From: an uncultured Bacteroidales bacterium
GTDB taxonomy: Bacteria; Bacteroidota; Bacteroidia; Bacteroidales; Muribaculaceae
Assembly (NCBI GenBank): GCA_902785925.1
Contig: CADAAI010000015.1
Coordinates: 19,658 to 83,657, forward strand
Direction: 5' to 3'
Length of the DNA stretch: 64,000 nucleotides
The first letter of the stretch is position 1; each line of letters opens with the position of its first letter. The notes below the pieces were generated by a model. That model worked only from the letters and a program-made list of their open reading frames with translations. It was not told the DNA's origin and ran no database searches. This document shows, in pieces, positions 50,930 through 59,859 of this stretch. A program made the position numbers and the translations under genes.

Positions 50930-51384
50930 TTTGCTGCTTTTGAACGCCGCGCGTGCGACGCAATACTCGACCACTACCACTCCTCCTTTCTTCTCTTCCT
51001 TGACGATACCCCGTGCTGCTCTTGAACGCCACACTTGCGGCGCAATACTTGACCACTACCCCTCCTCAGTTCTTCTCTACCTTGCCGCCCCCGTGCTGCT
51101 CTTGAATCATGCGCTTGCGGCACAATACTTGACCACTACCCCTCCTACTTTCTTCTCTACATTGCCGATACCCCGTGCTGCTCTTGAACGCCGCGCGTGC
51201 AACGCAATACTCGACCACTACCCCTCCTCCTTTCTTCTCTACCTTGCCTATACCCCGTGCTGCTCTTGAATCATGCGCTTGTGGCGCAACACTTGACCAC
51301 TACCCCTCCTCCTTTCTTCTCTTCCTTGCCGATACCCCGTGCTGCTCTTGAACGCCACACTTGTGGCACAATACTTGACCATTG
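50930..51384. repeat. Right REP-like array: 6 palindromic units
   Basis: Six more units in the same orientation follow the RAYT gene, with tails ending at 50978, 51060, 51140, 51222, 51304 and about 51384. Hairpin arms vary (GCCGC..GCGAC, GCCAC..GCGGC, GCCGC..GCAAC, GCCAC..GTGGC). The last unit is degenerate (TTGACCATTGCC). Spacers are the same C/T-rich type as in the left array (CCTCCTCCTTTCTTCTCTAC). The array ends about 80 bases before the promoter of the next gene. Confidence 0.88.
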
Positions 51385-51464
51385 CCTCTACACGCTTCCC
51401 TCTCCTCTATCCTCGTTCTCAACTAAAAAAAACTTAAAACACAATACTTATCACTTAAAATCAC

Positions 51465-51472
51465 TATCTTTG
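51465..51472 (+). promoter_or_regulatory. Promoter -7 element just before the lipoprotein gene
   Basis: TATCTTTG fits TAnnTTTG, only 12 bases before the ATG at 51485, so the leader would be about 6-8 bases. No clear distal TTTG lies upstream. Confidence 0.5.
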
Positions 51473-51484
51473 CAGTTTGAAACG

Positions 51485-53578
51485 ATGAGAATTCGATTTC
51501 ACATACTGCCTATGCTTGTGCTGGCGCTAGTTGCGCTGGCGGTGACGTCGTGCGCCAACATCGGGAGTCCCGAGGGTGGACCGCGTGACTACACGCCGCC
51601 TGTGATGCTGCGCAGTAACCCTGCGCCTGGAGCGGTGAACTTCAATGGCAAGAAGATAGAGATTAACTTCGACGAGATTGTCAACATCAAGGACCAGACG
51701 ACACGCGTTGTTGTCTCGCCCGCACCAACGAATCAACCCATCATCCGTGCCCAGGGCAAGAAAATCACCGTGGAGTTCCAGGATGAACTTGAGCCTAACA
51801 CCACCTATGTAATTGACTTTACCGACGCAATCGAGGACAACAACGAGGGTAACGTGCTCGACGGCTTCAGCTTTGCCTTCTCGACTGGCGACCATATTGA
51901 CTCGCTGCAGGTGAGCGGAATGGTGCTGCGTGCCAGTGACCTTGAGCCAATGAAGAACGTGCTCGTGGGTCTGCACAGCAACCTCGATGACTCGGCCTTT
52001 ACCACGACGCCTTTCTCGCGCGTGAGCCGTACCAACAGCCGCGGTGAGTTCACGCTGCGCAACGTGTCGCCTGGCGACTACCACATCTTCGCCTTGCGCG
52101 ATGTAGACGGCGACTACAAGATGGTACGCACCGAGGACATGGCTTTCCTCGACCAAGTAATTGTGCCTAGCACCTGTGAGTTTACGTCGCAGGATACAGT
52201 ATTCACCTTTGACCACCGCGTCGACACAATTCTCACGGCAACACACACCGAGTTCCTGCCCAACGACCTGCTGCTGAGCCTCTTCAACGAGGATTATCGT
52301 TCGCTATACTTCAAGAAGAGTGAGCGACAAGGCGACAACAAACTGTTTGTCCTGTTCTCGGCCAAGCAGCCCGAGATGCCGACCACACGTGTGCTGGAGC
52401 CAAGAACATACATCGACGACTGGTATAAACTCGAGACACGCGAGGCACAAGACTCACTCATTTACTGGATTACCGACTCGACGATGATAAAAGCCGACAC
52501 CATAAGGTTAGAGATGACCTACTGGAACACCGCCGAGAACGATTCGCTGGTACAGAAAACCGATACCGTAACCTTTGCTCGCAAACGCAGCGCAAGTGAG
52601 CGCAAACAGCTGGAGAAGGCCGCAAAGGAACGCGAGAAGGACCTCAAAGAGCTTGCCAAACTGCAGGAGAAGCTCGACAAACTACGCCGCGAGGGCAAAG
52701 ACACAACCGACGTGGCAATTGAGTACAATGGTCTGCGCGACATGCTCAAGGAGAAACCTAAGGTTCTCAAACTAGAAACCAGCAAAGGCGCAGTCGAGAT
52801 AACCGACTCGCTGTGGATAAAGACTGACACACCAATCGGTACTATCGACCCGAGCGGCATTCACCTAGAGAAGATGAACAGTGACAGCACATGGACCGTT
52901 GTTGAACTACCAACCATGGTGCCCTCCAACGAGTGGGACGTGTACCGCTACGTGGCACCAACACGCCTAGAACAGAACACCGACTACCGCCTCACTATTG
53001 ACGCCAAGGCAGTGCAGTCGATCTACGGCATTGCCTGCGACACCGTGCGCGTCACCTTTAAAGTGAAGAGCGAGGAAGAATACGCCAATCTGCACGTAAA
53101 CTGCTTGGGATTTGACGGCAGCGCCTTTGTGCAACTGCTCGACCGCAATGGCAAAGTGCTGCGCAAGGTCGAGGTCAATGACCACTATGCCGACTTCTAC
53201 GACATACTTCCCGAGACATATTATCTAATGATGGTGCTCGACCGTAACGCAAATGGCAAATGGGACACAGGAAACTATGGTAAGCACTTACAACCCGAAG
53301 ATGTGTTCTACTACTGGGGAGCCGTCAAACTAAAGAAGTTCAGCGACATAACGCTCACATGGAACGTATATGAGATGCCTGTCGACAAACAGAAACCCGA
53401 GGCGATACGCAAGTTCCATCCCGAGGATCGCGGCAGCAAACTGAAGAAAAAGGAAGACGACAAGAAGAAACAAGGAGAGGAAGACGAGGAAGATGAGTTC
53501 AACAGCAACGGATTCATCAAAAACAGCTCCTACACAGGCAACAAATACGACGACGTGAAACGCGGAGTGCAACGCTAA
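51485..53578 (+). CDS. Ig-like-domain lipoprotein of Bacteroidetes
   Basis: From the ATG at 51485 the 697-residue protein has a lipoprotein signal (LVALAVTSC, Cys near 20), then a N-terminal Ig-like domain of the SbsA/Big5 type (about 32-135, VMLRSNPAPGAVNFNGKKIE, TRVVVSPAPTNQP, NTTYVIDFTDAIEDNN), a carboxypeptidase-like beta domain (VSGMVLRASDLEPMKNVLVG), a charged coiled-coil patch (about 460-510) and a Lys/Glu-rich tail. The frame upstream runs through the REP array and is not coding; the start at 51485 fits the signal. This protein type is conserved in Bacteroidetes; its role is unknown to me. Confidence 0.8.
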   Translation: MRIRFHILPMLVLALVALAVTSCANIGSPEGGPRDYTPPVMLRSNPAPGAVNFNGKKIEINFDEIVNIKDQTTRVVVSPAPTNQPIIRAQGKKITVEFQDELEPNTTYVIDFTDAIEDNNEGNVLDGFSFAFSTGDHIDSLQVSGMVLRASDLEPMKNVLVGLHSNLDDSAFTTTPFSRVSRTNSRGEFTLRNVSPGDYHIFALRDVDGDYKMVRTEDMAFLDQVIVPSTCEFTSQDTVFTFDHRVDTILTATHTEFLPNDLLLSLFNEDYRSLYFKKSERQGDNKLFVLFSAKQPEMPTTRVLEPRTYIDDWYKLETREAQDSLIYWITDSTMIKADTIRLEMTYWNTAENDSLVQKTDTVTFARKRSASERKQLEKAAKEREKDLKELAKLQEKLDKLRREGKDTTDVAIEYNGLRDMLKEKPKVLKLETSKGAVEITDSLWIKTDTPIGTIDPSGIHLEKMNSDSTWTVVELPTMVPSNEWDVYRYVAPTRLEQNTDYRLTIDAKAVQSIYGIACDTVRVTFKVKSEEEYANLHVNCLGFDGSAFVQLLDRNGKVLRKVEVNDHYADFYDILPETYYLMMVLDRNANGKWDTGNYGKHLQPEDVFYYWGAVKLKKFSDITLTWNVYEMPVDKQKPEAIRKFHPEDRGSKLKKKEDDKKKQGEEDEEDEFNSNGFIKNSSYTGNKYDDVKRGVQR

Positions 53579-53833
53579 ATTTCCACTAGGCTAGATGGAG
53601 TCGGACATTGTCAGACTTAGCCAGACTTGATTGGGGTCATACTCCCCCGCCCCATTGGGGCACCCCCTCTATCTTAGAGGGATAATTGACTCTTCACTCG
53701 CGCCTTGTACCTCCACCCTATTTACTCTTTTCACGTGCTTTTCAAGCCTATCTTTTGGCCTGCTAGTAAAGAATCTAGCTAGTGCCAAAGTCAAAAAATG
53801 CAAAGATAATTTTCCCACGTTAATAATTTGTTG
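53579..53833. other. Intergenic stretch with remnant 10-bp repeats and two hairpins
   Basis: Three degenerate 10-base units (GTCGGACATT, GTCAGACTTA, GCCAGACTTG; 53600-53629) are related to the minisatellite at 43198. Two hairpins follow, GCCCC-ATT-GGGGC (53649-53661) and CCCTCTA-TCT-TAGAGGG (53665-53681); neither has a T-run, so they may end the lipoprotein message only weakly. I see no gene. Confidence 0.55.
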
Positions 53834-53841
53834 TATATTTG
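53834..53841 (+). promoter_or_regulatory. Promoter -7 element of secDF
   Basis: TATATTTG fits TAnnTTTG; the leader would be about 100 bases. A distal TTTG at the normal spacing was not found. Confidence 0.45.
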
Positions 53842-53949
53842 CAGGCTGAAATCGTGGAGAAGTGCCTTTTTTTCTTGTGACGAGAAATCACGCACGTCTC
53901 TTAACTGATTGAAAAACAAACAAAAAAAATAAATTAATAACATCAAAAA

Positions 53950-56928
53950 ATGCAAACTAAAGGTTTTATCGTAACTATTGCTACTGCATTGGTGCTGATA
54001 TGCATTTTCTACTTGTCGTTCTCGTTTGTGACTAGTCACTATGAGGGTGAGGCTCAGGCAACTGCCCTCAAGGCAGCCAAGATTACTAGCCCCGACATGT
54101 CGAACGATACATATCGCAAAGCCTACAACAACTACATCAGTGGCATCGAGAAAAAGAAAGTGTGGCTCGGCTACACCTATCAGGAAGTGCGAGAGAAGCA
54201 GCTTGGTTTGGGTCTGGACCTCAAGGGCGGTATGAATGTAACGCTCCAGATTTCGGTACCCGACATTCTCAAGGTGCTCTCGGGCAACAACCAGGACAAG
54301 AAGTTTAATGACGCAATCGCTAAGGTAGACGCCAGCAGCGAGAACTTTGTGGGTGACTTCTGCAAGAACTACAAGCAGCTCGCCCCCGAAGGCAGCCTGG
54401 TGCAGATATTCCGCAACCGCGTTCAGAAAATCAAGGACAACCCCCAGGCCAACGATGCCGAGGTTGAGGCTTACCTCAAAGAGGAAGTTGACAAGATGGT
54501 CGACAATTCTTATAAGGTACTCCGCACTCGTATCGACCGCTTTGGTGTGGTAGCCCCAAATATCCAGAAGCTTCAGAGCACTGGCCGCATCCTGCTCGAG
54601 TTACCAGGCATCAAAGAGCCTGAGCGTGTGACTGCACTGTTGCAAAGCACCGCTAACCTTCAGTTCTTTGAGACATATAAGGGCAACGAGATTGCTGCCG
54701 ACATCCAAGCACTGAGCAACGCCTATGCAGGTAGTGGAGCAGCCGTAGCTGCCGATACCACTGCTACTGCCGAGGCTGCTGCCAAAGACTCGACCGCTAA
54801 GGCTGAACCAGCCAAAGCCGAGACTGCTAAAGCCGAGACTGCTAAAGCCGAGACCAAGAAGAATACTGGCAAGACCCTCATGGAGCTCCTGGGTGGAATG
54901 GACGGCGAGACTCCCGCTATTGGCCACGTTGCCGAGAGCGACACCGCTGCTGTTAACAAGATTATCTACAGCGACCTTGCCAAGAAGACCTTGAAGAGCG
55001 ACCTTAAGCTCTGCTGGACCAACAAGCCCGAAAGCCGCAACGCCAAGGGTGCTGAGACCTTCGCTCTGGTAGCCCTCAAGTGCCACCAGCCTGAGGAGGC
55101 CGTTCTCACTGGCGACGTTGTTACCAGTGCAACTAGCGAGTATGACAACCTGCAAGGTAACCAAGTATCAATGGTTATGAACGACGAGGGTGCTCGCAAG
55201 TGGTCGTCGATCACTGCACAGAACCTGCGCCGCGCCATCGCCATCGTTCTTGATGATCAGGTTTACTCTTATCCAAACGTTAACCAGCAGATTGACGGTG
55301 GCCGCAGCCAGATTACTGGTAACTTCACTCCCGAGGAGGCAAGTGACCTTGCAAACGTGCTCGAGAGTGGTAAGATGGACGCCAAAGTCAACATCGTAAG
55401 CCAGAGCGTTATTGGTCCATCGCTGGGTCAGGAGTCTATTAACAAGGGTCTCACCTCGTTCCTCGTAGCTCTCGTTCTGCTGATGATTTTCATGGTTTGT
55501 GTCTATGGCATCAAGGCTGGCTCAATCGCCAACTTGGGTCTGATTTTCAACCTGTTCTTCACTGCCGGTATCTTGGCATCGTTCCAGAGCGTGCTCACCT
55601 TGCCTGGTATCGCCGGTATTGTGCTCGCTCTTGGTATGGCCGTTGACGCCAACGTGCTTATCTTCGAGCGCATCAAGGAAGAGCTTCGTGCCGGCAAGGG
55701 CCTCAAGGCAGCTGTTACCGATGGTTATGGTAACGCCTTCTCGGCAATCTTCGACTCGAACTTGACATCAATCATCACCGGTATTATCCTTGCCATTCTG
55801 GGTACTGGCCCAATCAAGGGTTTTGCCGTTACCACCATCGTGGGTATCTGCTGCTCGTTCTTCACCGCAGTTTACGCTACCCGCGTTATCCTCGAGTGGC
55901 TCATCAACAAGGGTTGGTTTGCTAACATGACCCTCAGCACACCTTGGACTCGCCACATGCTTGAGAACGTGAAGTTTGACTTCATGGGCAAACGCAAAGT
56001 CAGCCTCTTGGTAGTGATTTGCGTTGTAGCAGCCATCATCGCCATGTTCTTCATTCCTGGCCGTGGCTTGAGCTTGGGTATCGACTTCTCGGGTGGTCGC
56101 AACTATGTTGTACAATTTGACCAACCAGTACAGACCGAGACCTTGCGCAGCGCTGTAGCCGAGAAGCTTCCTGGCGCTAACACCTCGGTTATCACCATCG
56201 ATAACAACACCAAGGTTCGCGTATCGACCAACTACAAGGTTAAGGATCCCGACAGCAAGAAGGTTGACAAAGAGATTGAGGATGCACTCTACGCAAGCCT
56301 TAAGAGCGCCTTCAAGCAGCAGCCCACCCGCGAGGACTTCGACATCACCAATACTGATATCGGTATCCAGCAGAGTGAGCAGGTAGGTCCTACTATCGCA
56401 AGCGACATGACCCGCGCAGCCAGCTGGGCAGTATTCTTCGCATTACTCGCCATGGCGCTGTACATCCTCATTCGCTTCCGCAACGTGGCCTTCTCGATTG
56501 GTGCTCTTGCAGCAGTAGCCTTCACCGCATTTGTGGTAATTGGTTTCTACACCTTGCACGGAGTATTCCCATTCTCTATGGAGATTGACCAGACCTTTAT
56601 CGCCGCCATCCTGACCGTTATCGGTTATCAGGTGAACGATACCGTGGTTGTGTTTGACCGTGTGCGTGAGTACCGCAAGCTCTATCCCAAGCAGAACCTA
56701 TATGACACCTTCAACAATGCGTTGTGCTCGACCCTCGCCCGTACGACCATGACCTCAGTAACCACATTGCTGGTACTGTTCGTCATCTTCTTCCTGGGTG
56801 GTGAGTCAATCCGCAGCTTCATCTTCGCGATGATTCTCGGTGTCATCATCGGTACCTGCTCATCACTGTTCATCGCTTCGCCAGTAGCCTATGCTATTGC
56901 AAAGCGCGGTGAAAAAAACAACAAATAA
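53950..56928 (+). CDS. secDF: Protein translocase SecDF, fused
   Basis: SecDF uses proton flow to pull exported proteins through SecYEG. The 992-residue fusion has the SecD half (about 1-690; the D1 motif LGLDLKGGMNVTL, a periplasmic P1 domain, the SDx motif VDANVLIFERIKEEL) and the SecF half (GIDFSGGRNYVVQF, VNDTVVVFDRVREYR). Both halves have six spans. The SecD periplasmic domain has an unusual low-complexity insert (about 258-300) made of AKAET repeats, encoded by near-identical 15-base units. Fused SecDF is normal in Bacteroidetes. A strong terminator follows. Confidence 0.96.
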   Translation: MQTKGFIVTIATALVLICIFYLSFSFVTSHYEGEAQATALKAAKITSPDMSNDTYRKAYNNYISGIEKKKVWLGYTYQEVREKQLGLGLDLKGGMNVTLQISVPDILKVLSGNNQDKKFNDAIAKVDASSENFVGDFCKNYKQLAPEGSLVQIFRNRVQKIKDNPQANDAEVEAYLKEEVDKMVDNSYKVLRTRIDRFGVVAPNIQKLQSTGRILLELPGIKEPERVTALLQSTANLQFFETYKGNEIAADIQALSNAYAGSGAAVAADTTATAEAAAKDSTAKAEPAKAETAKAETAKAETKKNTGKTLMELLGGMDGETPAIGHVAESDTAAVNKIIYSDLAKKTLKSDLKLCWTNKPESRNAKGAETFALVALKCHQPEEAVLTGDVVTSATSEYDNLQGNQVSMVMNDEGARKWSSITAQNLRRAIAIVLDDQVYSYPNVNQQIDGGRSQITGNFTPEEASDLANVLESGKMDAKVNIVSQSVIGPSLGQESINKGLTSFLVALVLLMIFMVCVYGIKAGSIANLGLIFNLFFTAGILASFQSVLTLPGIAGIVLALGMAVDANVLIFERIKEELRAGKGLKAAVTDGYGNAFSAIFDSNLTSIITGIILAILGTGPIKGFAVTTIVGICCSFFTAVYATRVILEWLINKGWFANMTLSTPWTRHMLENVKFDFMGKRKVSLLVVICVVAAIIAMFFIPGRGLSLGIDFSGGRNYVVQFDQPVQTETLRSAVAEKLPGANTSVITIDNNTKVRVSTNYKVKDPDSKKVDKEIEDALYASLKSAFKQQPTREDFDITNTDIGIQQSEQVGPTIASDMTRAASWAVFFALLAMALYILIRFRNVAFSIGALAAVAFTAFVVIGFYTLHGVFPFSMEIDQTFIAAILTVIGYQVNDTVVVFDRVREYRKLYPKQNLYDTFNNALCSTLARTTMTSVTTLLVLFVIFFLGGESIRSFIFAMILGVIIGTCSSLFIASPVAYAIAKRGEKNNK

Positions 56929-56953
56929 CATTTTGTTCTCATAAAAATAACTG

Positions 56954-56987
56954 AAAGCCTGAGGCCACATGGTCTCAGGCTTTTCTT
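56954..56987 (+). terminator. Intrinsic terminator of secDF
   Basis: A 13-bp stem (56954-56966 with 56971-56983, AAAGCCTGAGGCC, one G-T pair) with loop ACAT is followed by TTTTCTTT. Confidence 0.88.
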
Positions 56988-57020
56988 TATCATCAGGAAA
57001 TAAAGATGGGAAAATAATGT

Positions 57021-57068
57021 AAAAAGAAAAAGCGCAAGATCCTTGGCATTTACCAGTCTCTTGCGCTT
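57021..57068 (-). terminator. Terminator of tRNA-Phe
   Basis: On the minus strand AAGCGCAAGA (57059-57068) pairs with TCTTGCGCTT (57030-57039), with further pairing inside, followed by TTTCTTTTT. Confidence 0.82.
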
Positions 57069-57071
57069 GTG

Positions 57072-57144
57072 TGGTACCTCCAGGATTCGAACCGGGGACA
57101 CATGGATTTTCAGTCCATTGCTCTACCACCTGAGCTAAGGCACC
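57072..57144 (-). tRNA. tRNA-Phe (GAA)
   Basis: The minus strand shows acceptor GGTGCCT/AGGTACC (one G-T), D arm TAGCTCAGGTGGTAGAGC, anticodon loop CTGAAAA carrying GAA (Phe), and T loop GTTCGAA. No CCA is encoded. Confidence 0.95.
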
Positions 57145-57167
57145 ATCATTTTTGCGATTTGCGACTG

Positions 57168-57199
57168 CAAAGTTACGTCAAGTTTTTGAAATGACCAAA
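57168..57199 (-). promoter_or_regulatory. Promoter of tRNA-Phe
   Basis: On the minus strand TTTG (57196-57199), 20 bases, TAACTTTG (57168-57175), a full Bacteroidetes promoter. Confidence 0.75.
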
Positions 57200-57346
57200 C
57201 TTTTTGGACAAAAAAAGCGAATTACACTTAAAAAAGCTCTTCAAAAGTAAAAAAAGGCCCTAAAACCCATATCGTTGCAAAAAAATATGTAATTTCGCAG
57301 ATTATTTTGTCTTGAGCGTAATTGAACGACAAGAGCAAATGCATCT

Positions 57347-58630
57347 ATGGAGCAGCTGATGCACTACATATGGCAACATCGCCTGTGGCGAAGTGAGGAC
57401 ATGACCACCAACGACGGCCGTAGGGTGCGTGTGCTCGACCCCGGACTGCTGAACACCGATGCCGGTCCTGACTTCTTCAACGCCAAGGTTGAGATTGACG
57501 GCCAAATGTGGGTTGGCAACGTGGAAATGCATGTGCGCGCCAGCGACTGGAAACGTCATGGTCACGACCATGATGCCGCCTACGACAGCGTGGTGCTTCA
57601 TGTGGTCGACAAGGATGACGCACCAGTCTATCGTACTAACGGAGAGCGCATACCTCAGCTTGTACTACAAGTGTCACCACTGTTCAACAGCAGCTATCAG
57701 CAGCTGGTGAACAGCCGCAATGAGCTGCCTTGCGAGAGCATTGTGCGCCAAGTTCCCAGTCTAACCATAACCGAATGGATGGAGCGGCTAGCCTTTGAAC
57801 GGTTGCATAGCAAGGTGCAACGCGTGCGCGATCTGCTCGAGATGTATAACGGCAGTTGGGAAGACGTGTGCTATGTCACCCTGTCGCGCAACCTGGGCTT
57901 TGGCATCAACAACGAGGCATTTGAGCGGCTTGCACGACGTACGCCGCTGCGACTGCTTCACAAGCACAGTGACTCGCTGCTGCAAATCGAGGCTCTGCTC
58001 TTTGGTCAGGCAGGTATGCTCGACCCAACAGCAACCGGCACCGACGCCTACTACAAGCAGCTGTGCACTGAATATGCCTTCCTCGCCAACAAGTTCACGT
58101 TACATCCCATGGAGCGCGAGGCGTGGAAACTGTTCCGCATTAGGCCACAGAACTTCCCTTATCGCCGCATAGCAATGCTGGCACACTACATAGAAGGTAG
58201 TTTCAGGCTAATGAGAGATATCCTCGACGCCAACGGAGAGAAAGAGCTGCGCAAGCTGTTCCAGGTAGAGCTAACAGGCTACTGGAGCAACCACTACAGC
58301 TTTGGCAAACCAAACGAGAGTCCTTCGCTGGCATTGAGCAATCAGTCGATTGATATCGTGCTTATCAATACTGTGGCTCCGCTTTACTACGCCTACGGTG
58401 AAATTACTGGCAATTATGCCCTCACCGACAAGGCTGTTGAATTGCTTGAGAGCCTTAAACCTGAGAGCAATTCTATAGTCAAAACTTTTGTGGCAGCTGG
58501 TATCGACTGTGACACTGCACTAACGTCGCAGGCATTGATAGAGCTAAAGCGCAGCTACTGTGACGCACGCAAGTGCATCTACTGCAAGATAGGTCACCGG
58601 CTGCTCAGTGAGGCTGCTCACCGCGAATAA
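57347..58630 (+). CDS. DUF2851 family protein
   Basis: The 427-residue protein starts MEQLMHYIWQHRLWRSEDMT and has the DUF2851 blocks VLDPGLLNTDAGPDFFNAKV (29-48), WVGNVEMHVRASDW and AYDSVVLHVVDKDD, with the C-terminal part all helical. No signal peptide or membrane span, so it is probably cytosolic. The C-terminus has a cysteine cluster (YCDARKCIYCKIGHRLL) that may bind metal. This family is found widely in Bacteroidetes without a known function. It is monocistronic by position, between tRNA-Phe (minus) and the gene at 58680, 49 bases away. Confidence 0.85.
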   Translation: MEQLMHYIWQHRLWRSEDMTTNDGRRVRVLDPGLLNTDAGPDFFNAKVEIDGQMWVGNVEMHVRASDWKRHGHDHDAAYDSVVLHVVDKDDAPVYRTNGERIPQLVLQVSPLFNSSYQQLVNSRNELPCESIVRQVPSLTITEWMERLAFERLHSKVQRVRDLLEMYNGSWEDVCYVTLSRNLGFGINNEAFERLARRTPLRLLHKHSDSLLQIEALLFGQAGMLDPTATGTDAYYKQLCTEYAFLANKFTLHPMEREAWKLFRIRPQNFPYRRIAMLAHYIEGSFRLMRDILDANGEKELRKLFQVELTGYWSNHYSFGKPNESPSLALSNQSIDIVLINTVAPLYYAYGEITGNYALTDKAVELLESLKPESNSIVKTFVAAGIDCDTALTSQALIELKRSYCDARKCIYCKIGHRLLSEAAHRE

Positions 58631-58679
58631 TTTCAAGATTATACACATAATTATATAAATAGTTTAAAACAACGAAAAA

Positions 58680-59630
58680 ATGAGAAAAACTTTATTGTTA
58701 GCAGCACTGGCATGCATGGCCATGTCTAATGCAAACGCCCAACAGGTAGTACCTTTGAGCTACGGCAACTTCGATCAATGGATTACCCGCCACATCAAGG
58801 AATCGGCAATCATTGGCGGTGCCGAAAAGAAAGTGTTTGAGATTGGTCCCACTAAAACCATAAACAACGCTGGCGCCTACAGCAACATGGGAGGCTCACC
58901 TTGGGCAACTAGTAACGTGTATGCTAAAGTTGCCGGTGTGGTCAAAACCAGCAACCAAGTATATCCCGACCGTCACGGTAATGGCTATTGCGCCAAACTC
59001 ACAACCCAATATGAACACGTAAAGGCACTTGGCATCATCAACATGGACGTGCTTGCATCGGGAACTATCTTCCTGGGCCAGATGATTGAACCTGTGAGCA
59101 GCACAAAGAATCCATACAGCAAGATGAACATGGGTATGCCCTTCTCCAAGCGACCTACAGCGCTACAATTTGAGTATAAACTCACAATCCCCTCGGGACA
59201 GCGCATCTATTCAAGCGGATTCGGCAGCAAGAAGACCCTCCCCGGTCAAGACTATGCCGAGGTATTTATCCTGCTGCAGCGTCGCTGGGAAGACGCCAAG
59301 GGTAACATTCATGCTGCACGCGTTGGCACTGGCCGCGAGCGCTATGGCTCTAACGTAGCAAACTGGACCACTCACCGCATTCCCGTTTGGTATGGCGACA
59401 TCACCAAGCATGCCGGCTACCAGAGCTACATGGGCCTTATTCCAAAGGACAAGTCGTACTATGCCAAGAACAGCAAGGGCAAAATGGTGCCCGTGGTTGA
59501 GGAGCAATGGGATGACGCCAACGCCACTCCCACCCACATTGTAGTGATGCTCTCGTCGGGCTGCGGCACCCCTTACACCGGCACTCCCGGCATGACCTTA
59601 TGGATTGACAACGTGTCGCTCGTTTACTAA
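58680..59630 (+). CDS. Secreted putative carbohydrate-metabolism domain (PCMD-type) protein
   Basis: The 316-residue protein has a signal peptide (about 1-20, ending NANAQ) and a single beta-sandwich domain: VVPLSYGNFDQWITRHIKES, NVYAKVAGVVKTSNQVYPD, PTALQFEYKLTIPSGQRIYS and a closing MTLWIDNVSLVY. The strand order and the final TLWIDNVSL resemble the Bacteroidetes PCMD family found in glycan loci. I cannot place a substrate. It has a terminator at 59650-59685 and may be co-transcribed with the DUF2851 gene. Confidence 0.65.
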   Translation: MRKTLLLAALACMAMSNANAQQVVPLSYGNFDQWITRHIKESAIIGGAEKKVFEIGPTKTINNAGAYSNMGGSPWATSNVYAKVAGVVKTSNQVYPDRHGNGYCAKLTTQYEHVKALGIINMDVLASGTIFLGQMIEPVSSTKNPYSKMNMGMPFSKRPTALQFEYKLTIPSGQRIYSSGFGSKKTLPGQDYAEVFILLQRRWEDAKGNIHAARVGTGRERYGSNVANWTTHRIPVWYGDITKHAGYQSYMGLIPKDKSYYAKNSKGKMVPVVEEQWDDANATPTHIVVMLSSGCGTPYTGTPGMTLWIDNVSLVY

Positions 59631-59649
59631 TAGCGACCCACAACTTTCT

Positions 59650-59685
59650 ACTGGCTGGCACAATCGTGCTGGCCAGTTTTCTTTT
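59650..59685 (+). terminator. Terminator after 58680-59630
   Basis: ACTGGC pairs with GCCAGT, with an inner GCAC/GTGC pair, followed by TTTTCTTTT. Confidence 0.75.
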
Positions 59686-59705
59686 AAATGCACAATGCAT
59701 AATTG
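59686..59705. repeat. ATGCAT-type repeat
   Basis: AAATGCACAATGCATAATTG has the same ATGCACAATGCATAAT core as the repeats around the S23 gene. Confidence 0.5.
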
Positions 59706-59805
59706 GGATTATGTCTTTGAAATAATTAAAAAATATTTGGGTGTTCTCGCGACTTGCAACTAACGTTGGATAAGTTAGGCTGCGCCTCTGAAAAAATCAA
59801 ATAAA

Positions 59806-59837
59806 TTTGTTTTTTCACTCGGCTTGCACTAACTTTG
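59806..59837 (+). promoter_or_regulatory. Promoter of mutS
   Basis: TTTG (59806-59809), 20 bases, TAACTTTG (59830-59837), a perfect Bacteroidetes promoter 22 bases before the ATG at 59860. Confidence 0.78.
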
Positions 59838-59859
59838 TAGTCATTAAAAAACACTCATT

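Noticed and set aside
48263..51384. CRISPR array
   Set aside because: Spacers are not unique, vary in length and recur between units; no cas genes; a RAYT transposase lies inside.
51197..51484. 96-codon N-terminal extension of the lipoprotein gene
   Set aside because: It runs through REP units and the promoter; the ATG at 51485 opens with a proper lipoprotein signal.
53649..53681. Two hairpins after the lipoprotein gene as an intrinsic terminator
   Set aside because: Neither is followed by a T-run; kept only as hairpins in an intergenic stretch.
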